This document shows positions 43,706 to 54,300 of a stretch of 64,000 bases of DNA, piece by piece. How positions within the stretch are numbered: the stretch's first letter is position 1; each line of letters starts with the position of its first letter. This DNA comes from Mycocentrospora acerina (Eukaryota; Ascomycota; Dothideomycetes; Pleosporales), in contig JAKUHH010000290.1 in assembly GCA_022701365.1 (NCBI GenBank), forward strand, positions 310,001 through 374,000, given 5' to 3'. Position numbers and translations under genes: made by a program. Under the pieces are notes generated by a model that saw only the letters and a program-made list of their open reading frames with translations, had not been told where the DNA came from and did not search any database.

Positions 43706-44907
43706 ATGTCTCCGCCCGCCATCATTGCCCCGTCGATTCTGTCGGCAGACTTTGGAGCGCTGGGCAAGGCCTGCTCTGACACAATCGCCCAAGGCGCCGA
43801 CTGGCTGCATGTATGCCCACGATCTGCTCCGCCAACGACGCGACACGACTGACGCGCCCAGGTCGACATCATGGACGGCCACTTTGTGCCCAACATGACC
43901 TTTGGCCCGCCAGTCGTCACCAAGATCCGCTCGCATGTCGAACGCCCCAGCACTGCCCACGGCAAGGGCACCTTTGACTGCCACATGATGATTGCTGAGC
44001 CCCACCGCTGGGTCCGCGAGTTCAAGCAGGCCGGCTGTGACCTGTACTGCTTCCACTACGAAGCTGCCGTCTCGTCGACTGCTGCAGACTCTCCTTCTGC
44101 CAAGTCGGACAGGCAGACATCGCCCAAGGAGCTGATCAAGTACATCCATGCCGAGGGAATGCAGGCTGGCATTGCAATCAAGCCTAGCACGCCAGTCGAC
44201 GTCCTGTGGGAGATACTGGAAAACCCCGTCAAGGATGAGGTACCTGATGTAAGTACAAACTCTGCTGAACTGCCCCATCTACCGTCATACCCACCCTCCT
44301 ACCAGTAAGGGAATTATTGCACTCTACATTCAGCACAACGAGCGAAGGCTACTCCAGGGGCACCGTTGTTCCACTGCATGGCGGGCAGGGTGAACCATGC
44401 TGGGCGGCTTGCTGCAGCATGGCGGCGCTTAGACATGCAAGCCTGCGCATACCCGTCCCCAGACTTTTCGCCAAACTCTGTGATTTTTCATGGCCCATTG
44501 GCGATTCACTTGTTGATTATGCTTGTTTTTATTGAATCACGCGCCCAATTCCCTGAAGCATCATTAGCCAAAACTGGCATACCTTTCGTACAGTTTCGAT
44601 AAACCGTACATTGTATCCTAGTAGTCACTAACTTACACAGATGGTCTTGATCATGACCGTCGAGCCCGGCTTTGGTGGTCAGTCCTTCATGGCGTCTGAG
44701 CTCCCCAAAGTCACTGCGCTACGACAGAAGTACCCAGAGATGCACATCGAAGTCGATGGCGGCTTGTCAGAGAAGACCATTGATCAAGCTGCTGACGCTG
44801 GCGCTAATGTCATCGTCGCGGGTAGCGCTGTCTTTGGGGCGGCCGACCCAGGCGAAGTGATCAAAAAGCTTAGGGAGGCCGTCGAGGGAAGAAGGGGGAA
44901 GCTATAG
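43706..44907 (+). CDS. RPE1: D-ribulose-5-phosphate 3-epimerase
   Basis: Three exons (43706..43810, 43862..44248, 44641..44907) give 252 residues. The enzyme interconverts ribulose 5-phosphate and xylulose 5-phosphate in the pentose phosphate pathway, in the cytosol. The TIM-barrel marks are IIAPSILSADFGALG, HVDIMDGHFVPNMTFGP (metal ligands), CFHYEA, VLIMTVEPGFGGQ, and the EVDGGLS strand with the second metal aspartate, then IVAGSAVFGA for phosphate binding. A Ser/Lys-rich insertion (SSTAADSPSAKSDRQTS) lies after the CFHYEA strand, longer than in bacterial enzymes but seen in fungi. The second intron (44249-44640) is 392 bp, far longer than all other introns here, and falls between VPD and MVLIM. 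The start ATG follows a GCC-rich leader. Confidence 0.95.
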
Positions 44908-46509
44908 AAGCTTCAGCAGGTAAGCTCTAGACGATGATGCCGAGACAATGACAAAAATTGCATGTACAGGGGCCAGCGTTGACGACATATAGTCCACTTG
45001 GTGACGAAATAGACAACATACAAGACCTTTGAGACTCAAGCCTCAAGAGCAGCTCCAAACATGCCCATGTCTGAAGATAGTGCTGTCGCGCTCTCTACGA
45101 TGCTTTTGGAACGCCATTGCTCTCAGTCACATGAACCACAAAGGTAACGAACTGACAAGTCGCTATGTGAAAATTGCAGGACCATCTGCTCATCTGAATT
45201 CAACATTTGTGTATATTGAGGGTGAGATCATCCTCACGAAACCCATTTCCACCTATGACAAGTTCGACAATTTAGCCTCTTGAACTTCAGTTATATCCCT
45301 TTACCCTTGGCAAACGCCACGTTATCAAGGAAGAAAAGGACGCGCGTCAAAGCCACTCACGCAATTCCCCCGTGTTCTTAGTAGCACTGTTTGATCGATC
45401 AATCATGTCGGCCCCCTTTCAGGCAGAATCCCCGCATATGCAGGCTCAGCCTTGAGGTCTTCTTTCGTCAGACTCCAGTCTGCTGTCAAGTCAAATGCGA
45501 ACGATTTGCCATATCTTAGTCACCTTGTACAGTGCAACCTCCCATTGCTGGTTCATCTTGCACAAAGCCTAGATGGCAGAAAGCCTACACTCCAGGGAAT
45601 ACCTGCAATAGAAATCAAGATGAGGGCTCAATTACGACGGCCAAAGGTACAAATGCGTGATGATCGTCACTAGTAGCTTGGTCTAGAACAGTCTTGGCAT
45701 TCTTGTTGGACTTAACACAAGCAACATGTCAAGTCAGGACAAGCTCTTCACGCTTGGAGCAAGAGAAATCTGGGCTTGGATGCGAATGACTAACCATGGC
45801 AGTGCTCAGAAGTGTGTGCTCAAGGGTTCCTTGCTGGTACAAATCTAATGGGGTGCGGTTTTCATATTTTGTTCCCAATCATGATTTTTCTTATGCAAGC
45901 GCGTTTCGTTTGCTCAATATCAACAACGATTCACAAGCCGATATATCTTCGCCACGCGTAGTAAACATGATTTCCGCGTTTGCATCGTCGTGGACCAGTC
46001 TCGTTGCATGTCTTCCGCGTCAGCTGTGGATACCTCTAGTTTCAGACTACCGTTGTCAGCGACTTGAAACAGGATCCATGGTTGGCTGAAGAATGCGCAC
46101 ATACTCCAAAGAGACATGCAAAGTTCGTCTAAATTCACGAAACACTGATTCGGGAAAACGCGTAGTGTCCAGGTTCGATGACAGGCGTCAGATAGATGAC
46201 AATTGGACAAACGCCTACGCGGCTCTTCATAACCCCTGCCACAGAGCATTGTACATGCCGCGTCACGTCTATCAAGGTATACCAACAGTTATGAGAAATT
46301 CACTGCAAATGTTTTAGTACAAGTACCAGTTGATTGAACGTACAAGTCATTATCCATCAGCCTTCACTTTCTCTTCATCACAGTCAGCTCTTCACTTCAT
46401 CCTTCGCTCCGCACCGGTTGCATTCATCGTTTTCATTCAGCACTGCGTGCCTCAGTCTCAACTCTCATTTTCAACATCTTTCATCCTTTTCACGTACAAA
46501 ATCGTCAAC
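44908..46509. other. 1.6-kb spacer upstream of the repeat-precursor gene
   Basis: No gene is supported. The last 150 bases before 46510 are strongly pyrimidine-rich and end in a good start context (TCAACATGG), as in well-expressed fungal genes. Confidence 0.5.
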
Positions 46510-48129
46510 ATGGTTGCCTTTTCCCGTCTCGCTTTCACCTTGGCCGTGGTTGGTCTGGGCTCCGCTGCGCAGAGCGATGAAGCTTCTGCTGCATTCCCGA
46601 CTGGTGCTGCGCCTTCGCACCATGGCTCCGCGTTCCCTTCGGGCGGCTTCGGAGGCCATGGCGGTGGAGCACCTTCTGGATTCCCATCAGGTGCTTTCCC
46701 GTCAGGTTTCGGCTCTGCGTTCCCCTCAGGCAGCTATGGAGGCCCTGGAGGACCAGGTGGAGACCACCACCACAGTGGAGCAGCAAGGCCAACTGGCGGC
46801 TTTTCTGGCGGCGATCGCCCAACCAACTTCCCAAGTGGTGCCTGGTCTGCAGGCCCCTCTGGCTTCGAGAAGCGTGCGGCTTCAAAGACACTTTCAGGTG
46901 AGCGGCCCGACGGAACTGGACGACCACACGGAACAGGCCGACCTTCCGACGCACCCTTCCCAAGTGGAGGATTCCCGTCCGACTTCCCCAGCGGTGTTGC
47001 CCACCCGTCTGGTCACCGAGGCGGAAAGCATGGTCACGGAAAGGGTTCTGCTCATCCAACTGGATCATTCAGCGGAGCTGGCAGTGAACGACCCGCCCCC
47101 ACTGCATCTGGCCTCGAGAAACGCCAGGAGGCTTCAGGCACAGGATCCCGTCCTTCTAAGCCAAGCGGTACGCCACCATCTGGTGTCCCATCTGGACACC
47201 CGAAACACTCTGGCAAGCCTTCCGGATCTCGTCCTTCAGGCTTGAGGCCCTCAGGCACACGCCCCTCTGGTAAACCTTCTGGCACTCCTCCTTCAGGATC
47301 TCCTCCTTCTGGCACCCCACCTGCTAGCAACGAGAAGCGTGCAGCCTTCTCAGGCGCTCCATCTGGAACTCCTCCCTCTGGTCCTAGACCTTCCGGAAAG
47401 CCCTCTGGGACTCCTCCCTCGGGTCCCAGGCCATCTGGAACTCGCCCCTCTGGCAAGCCTTCTGGTACTCCTCCTTCAGGATCGCCTCCCTCTGGCACTC
47501 CTCCTTCTGGAACCCCACCTGCTAGCAACGAGAAGCGCGCGGCCTTCTCAGGCGCTCCATCTGGCACTCCTCCCTCTGGTCCCAAGCCCTCTGGCAAGCC
47601 TTCTGGCACTCCTCCCTCTGGCACGCCTCCCTCGGGTCCCAGGCCATCTGGAACTCGCCACTCTGGCAAGCCTTCTGGCACTCCTCCTTCCGGCTCGCCT
47701 CCCTCTGGAACCCCCCCTGCCGGTAACAACAAGCGTGCGGCCAGCAAGACATTCTCAGGAGCTCCATCTGGAACTCCTCCCTCTGGTCCCAGGCCTTCCG
47801 GAAAGCCCTCTGGCACTCCTCCCTCGGGTCCCAGGCCATCTGGAACTCGCCCCTCTGGCAAGCCTTCTGGTACTCCTCCCTCTGGCACCCCACCTGCTGC
47901 TAACGAGAAGCGTGCGACCTTCTCAGGCGCTCCATCTGGCACTCCTCCCTCTGGTCCCAGGCCTTCTGGTACACGCCCCTCTGGCACACCTCCCTCTGGC
48001 CCCAGACCCTCCGGCAAGCCCTCTGGCACTCCTCCTTCGGGCCCTAGGCCCTCTGGCAAGCCATTCGGTACTGGTGTGCCGCCATCTGCTCCCAGCGGCT
48101 TTGCCACTTCGACCATTCGTGGAGCTTAG
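46510..48129 (+). CDS. Secreted Pro/Ser/Gly repeat precursor with six Kex2-type sites
   Basis: A single exon encodes 539 residues. Residues 1-20 (MVAFSRLAFTLAVVGLGSAA) are a signal peptide. The rest is a repetitive chain of PSG units. Six Lys-Arg pairs end at residues 122, 205, 277, 343, 409 and 468, nearly all as (F/L/N)EKR or NNKR, and four are followed by A-x-FSGAPSGTPPSG or a close variant. Such pairs are classic Kex2 sites of the late Golgi, so the precursor could release seven fragments of about 60-100 residues. The first two fragments are Gly/His-rich; the last five are almost only Pro, Ser, Gly, Thr, Lys and Arg, without aromatic residues apart from one or two Phe. This fits the group of Kex2-processed repeat proteins in fungi. 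Cell-wall, surface or signalling roles are all possible. No UstYa-like modifying gene is adjacent. Confidence 0.85.
   Translation: MVAFSRLAFTLAVVGLGSAAQSDEASAAFPTGAAPSHHGSAFPSGGFGGHGGGAPSGFPSGAFPSGFGSAFPSGSYGGPGGPGGDHHHSGAARPTGGFSGGDRPTNFPSGAWSAGPSGFEKRAASKTLSGERPDGTGRPHGTGRPSDAPFPSGGFPSDFPSGVAHPSGHRGGKHGHGKGSAHPTGSFSGAGSERPAPTASGLEKRQEASGTGSRPSKPSGTPPSGVPSGHPKHSGKPSGSRPSGLRPSGTRPSGKPSGTPPSGSPPSGTPPASNEKRAAFSGAPSGTPPSGPRPSGKPSGTPPSGPRPSGTRPSGKPSGTPPSGSPPSGTPPSGTPPASNEKRAAFSGAPSGTPPSGPKPSGKPSGTPPSGTPPSGPRPSGTRHSGKPSGTPPSGSPPSGTPPAGNNKRAASKTFSGAPSGTPPSGPRPSGKPSGTPPSGPRPSGTRPSGKPSGTPPSGTPPAANEKRATFSGAPSGTPPSGPRPSGTRPSGTPPSGPRPSGKPSGTPPSGPRPSGKPFGTGVPPSAPSGFATSTIRGA
47155..48090 (+). repeat. Long coding repeat block of PSG-type units
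   Basis: Short units (CCCTCTGGCACTCC and variants) and longer copies of about 180-200 bp, each ending with an Asn-Glu/Asn-Lys-Arg site, repeat about five times. The high similarity of copies implies recent duplication or gene conversion. Confidence 0.85.
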
Positions 48130-48873
48130 ACGCTATACTCAACGGCTAGATAAAAAACGCGAGGGTACATCTTTTGTACATGTTTGGTGTTGGACTGATT
48201 GTGGCACGGCGATATTTTAACTTCTACACTCCTTGATCGCGCTGGGAGCTCCGGGAATTTGTATATTATTTTGGCTGAAAAATATAACATTCATTTAGAT
48301 CTTCCTCGCCTTTTGTGACTGTGCTTATTGTGTTGCATTTTTTTTTGGAGTATTTGACTTTGTTTGGGTGCAAGTGGATCGTGAGAGGTTGTTAGTGCCC
48401 GTCTGTGCTTTTTCGCGGACTCAAGTGCTCGGTACCCCACCCTCGAAGTCACGTCTTCGACCTCTGTTGTTTAGTAATTCGACCGCGAGACAAATGATTC
48501 CTCTAACAGTTTTGCATCGACTGCAATGATGAAAAGTCATGTATAAGAAAAGCGTGTTGCAAGGCGCTTAGAAACTACTGCTACTACGCTCCTCACGCAC
48601 GTCTCAAGTTACAAAGATAAGCTTCGGTGTTTGAGACGCAGCTACGCTTGGGTCCGATGATGCGACCCCGAGATTATTTATATACAATCTAGGAGACTGC
48701 ACTTTGCTGATTTCCCTTGCGGTTGTTTCTCCGAACTCCGAATAGGGAATTACTCTGTTCCGTCCTTTTATTCTTATTTGTTCAATCGACTCCCTTCCAC
48801 TCCGCCCTCACAAGAGACAGTAATTCATTGCGACGTCTAATCCTCCCCCCACATTTCAAAGGCACCAACCACC
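48130..48873. other. Spacer between the repeat precursor and FSH hydrolase genes
   Basis: About 740 bp with a poly-T run (48340-48348). It should contain the precursor terminator and the FSH promoter. No gene is supported. Confidence 0.4.
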
Positions 48874-49734
48874 ATGCCTGCCGCATTCCTCCCACCAGCC
48901 CCCAAGATCTCCTCTCTAGTCCCAGACTCAAAACCACTACCACGCATACTTTGCCTCCACGGCGGCGGCGTAAACGCAGCAATTTATAAAGCGCAATCTC
49001 GCGCGCTCATCCCTCACCTCCGGCAATCATTCCGCCTTGTGTGGGCAGACGGGCCGTTCCTCTGCGACCCACACCCTGATGTAATCACCGTCTACGGCGC
49101 CTACGGACCGTTCCGCCGCTGGACAAAATGGCTTCCCGAACACACAGACATCGACGATGAGAGCTGCATTGCCGAGGTCGGCTACGCACTGCGGACTACC
49201 ATGGAAGACGACGACCGAGAAGGTGCGACAGGCGAGTGGGTTGGGCTGATGGGATTCAGCCAGGGGGCAAAGATAGCGGCGAGTTTGCTATTGGAGCAGC
49301 AGGCGAGGGAAGACAAAGCACGACGAGATGGAACGAAGGTTGCGAGTGGGATTACGGGAATCCCCGGGCTGAATTGGAGGTTTGGCATTTTGCATGCGGG
49401 GAGTGCGCCGCTGAGTAATTTGAATCCTGAGGTGCTGGACAGTGAGTCGTTGGGGAGCGCGGCGGGTTCGGCTGAGGGATTTCAGTTTGGTGAAGAGGTG
49501 GATTATGAGGCAGTGTTGAGGAAGCCGACGCTGCATGTGCATGGAATGGCAGATGCGGGGTTGCCTTTGCATCGACGGTTGTTGAATGAGTACTGCGAGA
49601 AGGATACAGCGACGCTGGTGGAATGGGAAGGTGTACACCGGTTGCCCTTGAAGAATAAGGATGTTGAACCTGTGATTAAAGCTGTTTACGATCTTGCGGT
49701 GAGCACAGGTGTGCAGGTCAAGAGGACTATTTAG
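48874..49734 (+). CDS. FSH-family serine hydrolase
   Basis: A single exon encodes 286 residues with an ATG in an ACCATGC context. The alpha/beta-hydrolase of the yeast FSH1/FSH2 type (DUF341) begins with PRILCLHGGGVNAAIYKAQ. It has the nucleophile elbow VGLMGFSQGAKIAASLL, then an acid residue in HVHGMADAGLP and the catalytic His in WEGVHRLPL. Relatives include hydrolases that release polyketides such as LovG in lovastatin synthesis, and general cytosolic esterases. No polyketide synthase lies in the window, so a general role is as likely. There is no signal peptide. An acidic insertion (DDDREG) sits before the nucleophile. The identification of the family is firm; the substrate is unknown. 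Confidence 0.92.
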   Translation: MPAAFLPPAPKISSLVPDSKPLPRILCLHGGGVNAAIYKAQSRALIPHLRQSFRLVWADGPFLCDPHPDVITVYGAYGPFRRWTKWLPEHTDIDDESCIAEVGYALRTTMEDDDREGATGEWVGLMGFSQGAKIAASLLLEQQAREDKARRDGTKVASGITGIPGLNWRFGILHAGSAPLSNLNPEVLDSESLGSAAGSAEGFQFGEEVDYEAVLRKPTLHVHGMADAGLPLHRRLLNEYCEKDTATLVEWEGVHRLPLKNKDVEPVIKAVYDLAVSTGVQVKRTI

Positions 49735-49971
49735 AGCATGTAGAAGGCGTTCTTGTTCATATCTGTTTCGACGCTAGATGGGGGTTTCTATACAGATTAC
49801 AGCCGATACACAACAAACCACTATATCCATATAGATGAGTTAATTCAGAGTGGAGTAGTTCAATTCTGAAAATCACACGAATCAAACAGGCTAAGAGTGA
49901 TTGCTGCCACATTACTAATCTGATTAAGAGATACCAAACCAACAACGGAAGCAGACAAGGAAGCTCGCACA

Positions 49972-51393
49972 TTAAAAGTCTTCTCGTCTTACCTTCGTAG
50001 ACTCTTTTGTGGAGAGATCCTCGTAAACAATCGTTGTCTCGTGTGTACATTGAATCCATGTCTCAGGACTTCCTGACTTGGATATCTTGTCCTCAGTAAT
50101 TGTGGTCTCCTCATTGACGCCCAAAATACGTTCTTCGCTGTCCCGTGCATATGAGACGTCAAACTTGCCCATCTTTTTGTGCTTGGACGTTGAGTTGTCG
50201 CTTGCGTTTCCGGTGAGCTCGATGTTGTAAGGTGCTCGCATGTCGCTACGCGAGTTTTTGTCGCGTGAACTTCCGAGGAAACCTTTGCCGAACACAAGAT
50301 CAAGAAGAGGCTGCAGCGTTGGGATGCAGGCTGCAATAATGATGGAGTTTCCTTCAATGCTCGTCCAGATGGTAACGTCGGATGCGTCGTCTGATTGTTT
50401 CGGTCAGAATTTCGTAGGAGAAGGAAATGTGCTTGAGTCTTCACTTACATGAAAAGTCGTCACTAGCAAGGTGGTGTAGACGTGTGGACTTGTATATAGC
50501 AACAGCTGCTGCACTAATTTGAGTGTTAGCCGTGGCAGTTTGGTGGCAGATCAATAGACTACTTGTTTTCTTCTTCTTCTTCTTCGGGGCGCAAAACATG
50601 AATGCTTACATTGAGCCTAGAGCAAGCGCAGCACATAACGCTAACTTTTTCTGCCATCTCATCTGCAGGTTGTAGAGAACAAAGGCTGGGTATATCGCAA
50701 GATAGACGTCTACGGCAGCAGAAATACCTAGATGTATGTTAGACAGTGTCCATTCAAACAATCGTCGTGGAACTTACTGGTGGCGACGATTGCATTATAA
50801 ACTGAGACCTTTTTGCTCCAACAGGTTCCTTTGACTGAAGAGTCCCACGCTGACCGGACAGGACTGCATTGCGCCCAGATGACGAAAATACAGCCGCACA
50901 GAATTAGCATACAACCTCCTGACAAGCCCCACAAGAAGAATTTATGTTTTCGGCTGGGATTGGTGATTTTGATCAAAAGCGCGACCACTGCTAGTTTTGG
51001 AACACCAAACGAAAAAATGCCAGGGCAAAGCGCCGCAAGGGTGTACAAGATGGTATCGGACTTTTGCTTGTCGGTAAGCGCAGCAAAGTGGCGCCCATGC
51101 CCAGCTTTGACGGCTACTATCGTGAGTGCGAGCATCAGATATCCACACATCTGTGCGCATCAAATTACATGCTGATCCACATGGGGGGGGGGTTTGGAAG
51201 AGAAGGATCATACCATGGAGATTATGATTAGCCAGTCATCGAGGCCAAAGCGCGATAGTATTCTACTCCTGACGTAGAGTCTTGCGGCTACGAAGAGTGT
51301 GGCGATGCCAGTGAGTGTGCCACACACTGCCAGGATTACCGGTCCTCTATCATCGTGGGTGATGTGATAAGGCAGAGATTCTGATGAAGTCAT
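49972..51393 (-). CDS. Fungal rhodopsin-like/Pth11-type seven-transmembrane protein
   Basis: Five exons, complement(49972..50390, 50449..50513, 50610..50727, 50778..51150, 51214..51393), give 384 residues. The protein shows the order typical of the fungal rhodopsin-like domain family: helix 1 with ILAVCGTLTGIATLFVAARLYVR, the FGLDDWLIIISM signature of helix 2, LALTIVAVKAGHGRH, FSFGVPKLAVVALLIKI, a CIFVIWAQCSPVRSAWD segment with conserved Trp/Cys, VYLAIYPAFVLYNLQM, and the late motif DASDVTIWTSIEGNSIIIAAC. A cytosolic tail of about 100 residues is Ser/Lys/Glu-rich. Family members such as Pth11 have been proposed as surface sensors, but most have no known ligand. All joins keep frame and reproduce conserved motifs. 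The start at 51393 is the first ATG in frame. Confidence 0.9.
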
Positions 51394-54300
51394 GACAGGT
51401 GCCAAGAGTAATGGAAGGACAGCGAAGGAAGCAGCAAAACCGCGGCAAGAAGTACTTTGTTCTGTAGAAAAAGAAAAAAAAGAAAATTATAGTCTAAGTC
51501 ATGAATGAGGTCGGGGTAGTGGAGCGAGATGTAAATACAAGCTCAATTCCAAGCCTGTGTAACGTATAATGAGGCTCGAGTGCGTAATCAAGTCGCAGTC
51601 CACATAAGCTTAAATCGTCCTGAACTCAAATCGAGACTCGCCCCTGAGCTGATGTTATGTCTCGCATGCGAACAGTCGGACCGATCGAGTTCTGCATGAT
51701 CTTCAACGATCCATAGTTGATAGCAAGTTTTAGCCTTTCTGGGACTCGAGGACGAGTCGGCGTTTTTGGGCGGCCTAACGCCACGAACAAGACCAAATCA
51801 ACTTGCCATGCTTCGCTCCGCAACCAATACTACGAACACATTTTCCCATTCGTGGGTCCAACGAAAATGGACGGTTCTGGAGCATTGAATCATTGAGTGT
51901 GTAATCGAGCTTCTTGATGGTTTCAGTTCCGAAACTTGCTGTCGTGAAGCAGCTCTCCCGAGGTCGGCCCTACGATTATCGTCGTCGGCCACACATCGAT
52001 GTAGCCATAGTTTAGCTTGACAAAGCATTCAATACACTGAGATAACGGGGTCTCCAGAAAACTCAAGTTCACATGTGATTTAGAGTCATTAATGATTCTC
52101 CACCCGAGCACCCCCGGTGTGGGGAAGCGGAACAACTGTCAGTCTCGGGAATACGCTCGGTTGTCAAATACATATCCCGGAAAGCTCATCGAGGCTGGTG
52201 GGATTAAATAAGGGCCAAACCTTCCGCTTAGTGTAGGCAGTGGAACCTCCCATGATAGACTATAAGGCCATTCTGCGAGTTGGGGCTTGCATGCCCTATG
52301 CTAGCGCACTTGCTAGCGTTGAAGTCTACGCCTTGGGACATTGCGTAATACTACAAGAAATTGCACTCCAGAAAGCAGGAACGCAGTACTTCTGTGGACG
52401 AACAAAAACCTGTATGTGTCTAGTAAACTGCTACGAGACAGTGTTAGCATTGGTAAATAGCTGTTCGGTCCAACACTAACCCTGTAACAGGGAGAACACA
52501 ACTGAGCATTTCGCTACACTGATAACAGGACTAAAGTAAGTTGAAGCCTTGCTACGATATATTGACTAGTACCTACATTGTAGTCTGCACAAGGTAGCTT
52601 AAAATTTTGGGCGCTTATTAACCCTGAAAAACGCCTTTTAGCTGTCTAGTGTTAGTCATTGAGTGATAGGATGGGAGGGCTTGACATAGTTTGGTTCGGA
52701 AGTCTGAACCCCACCCGCCCGCGCACATACCCTTTGATAAGGTTTCACTGAGGGGCATCCACACCTGAGCGATTCATGTTCCTGCAGAAACCACGTTACT
52801 GTGTGATCACGTCTTCCAATTATCTAATTCTCCCACCCTCCTTCTCTCCTCTCATCGTCACACTCCTGCCCTGCTTTGCTCCTCCTTACTCTGCTTCGTT
52901 TCTGGGAGCCATACCACTTTCAGAAATTAGGGCGACACAGTTCAAGGTACATCCTTCTAGTGTCTCGCGAACCAGGGGAAAGTTGTGTAGATGGAAGAGG
53001 TTACTCCGTGCTAGCCTATGCATGAACATGCATCTGCAGTAGTGCTGCCGCATTCCCATGTGTTCATAGCGCAGCTTGCCTGCATGCCCATGTGGAAGCT
53101 TCTTTGCAAGATGTTGAATTAAACCAATCACGCACGTCACTCTTATCAAAAAATTGTCCTAAATGCTGCTACGAGTCCAAGCCGACAACGCCTGCAGACC
53201 AAGGCGAAGAAAAACAAATGCCTGCATGGAAAAGAGAATTGTAGACAAGCAGGATGATAGGCTTGTGTGCCAATGTTCAGGTATATTGCTAACCGATCCT
53301 GCATGTGAAGGATCAAGCTATTAGTCCATGGGTATTTCCATCCGCGCAATGATCGAAGCAATTAGATGAGATCTTCAAAGTATTGCCAAGTATTCTATAG
53401 CAGCCCATAAATAAGGATTGCCAACTGAGTTTCATGAAAATTCCAGGACTGCTGGCAGGTACCGAATACGCGACAGACATTATGGATTGATTGCCTTTGA
53501 TGATTAATCAGAATTAGTTGGGCCAAGTTTCCTGCGTAATTCAATTACCAAATCTTTTGAGTTGAATGGCATACACAAAGCAAGACAAATGAGTGGAGAA
53601 TTTGGCGATGAGGTGTCGCAGCATAATTTTCTTGATGTGCAGTAGTGCCTCGGGGACTACTTCGAGGATCAGCCTCAATGATCTTCAAAAGATGGAGGAT
53701 ACCTTATGCACCGTCTAGTTCAACGTTGTGATCATCCCGATCAGCGCAATGTTTAATTTTTAGCTTCTGTCACTTTAACCGTTAGCTAATCAAGTTATCA
53801 GGAAACGTCTGTCATGATCTAAAACATAGCGTATACTAGGAACATTAATGTTAACGGTAATGGCACTATAATGAAGCGTAAATTGATCGACGAGAATCGT
53901 ATTCGACGAATCAAAATTGGTGCTGAGCTACTGTTATGCGACCCAGACATTGTCTAGAAAGCGTTGCAAAGCATTTCATCATCTGGGATTGCGTCGATTA
54001 CCATGAATGATGGTGCTCACCTCTCTTTACTTGCCGAAGCTTGAAGCCTCGTGAAAGTTCTGGAAACTCCCGAAAGACCGTGATCAAGCGTTAATAGAAG
54101 CATGGACTTAACGCTAAGTGAATTAAATTCGTTGATCTCAAGTTGATCAATCGTGTCTAGCTGCTTCACAGCAATCGTCACATGTTACAAACTCGGTGTA
54201 TCGTGTACAGCACTCGCCCTGCGGGCCAGGTGGGGCTAAAAGAGGCATTGGAGATGGCGGATACAATAGAGACAAACTCTGATGCGTTGAATGAATTTAC

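Noticed and set aside
43164..43905. Long overlapping open frames around the RPE1 start
   Set aside because: They are His/Pro/Thr-rich translations of CA/GC-rich leader DNA and conflict with the secure RPE1 exon 1.
47052..48116. 354-codon open frame antisense to the repeat precursor
   Set aside because: It is a by-product of the PSG codon repeat, whose reverse complement has no stops. It lacks a signal peptide and its repeats mirror the sense ones.
46510..48129. Alpha-type pheromone precursor or cyclic RiPP precursor
   Set aside because: Units are about 60-80 residues and lack Trp/Tyr cores, there are no STE13-like Xaa-Ala spacers, and no UstYa-type (DUF3328) gene is nearby.
48874..49734. 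Membership of the FSH hydrolase in a polyketide cluster
   Set aside because: No polyketide synthase, P450 or tailoring enzyme is nearby; neighbours are a repeat precursor and a 7TM protein.
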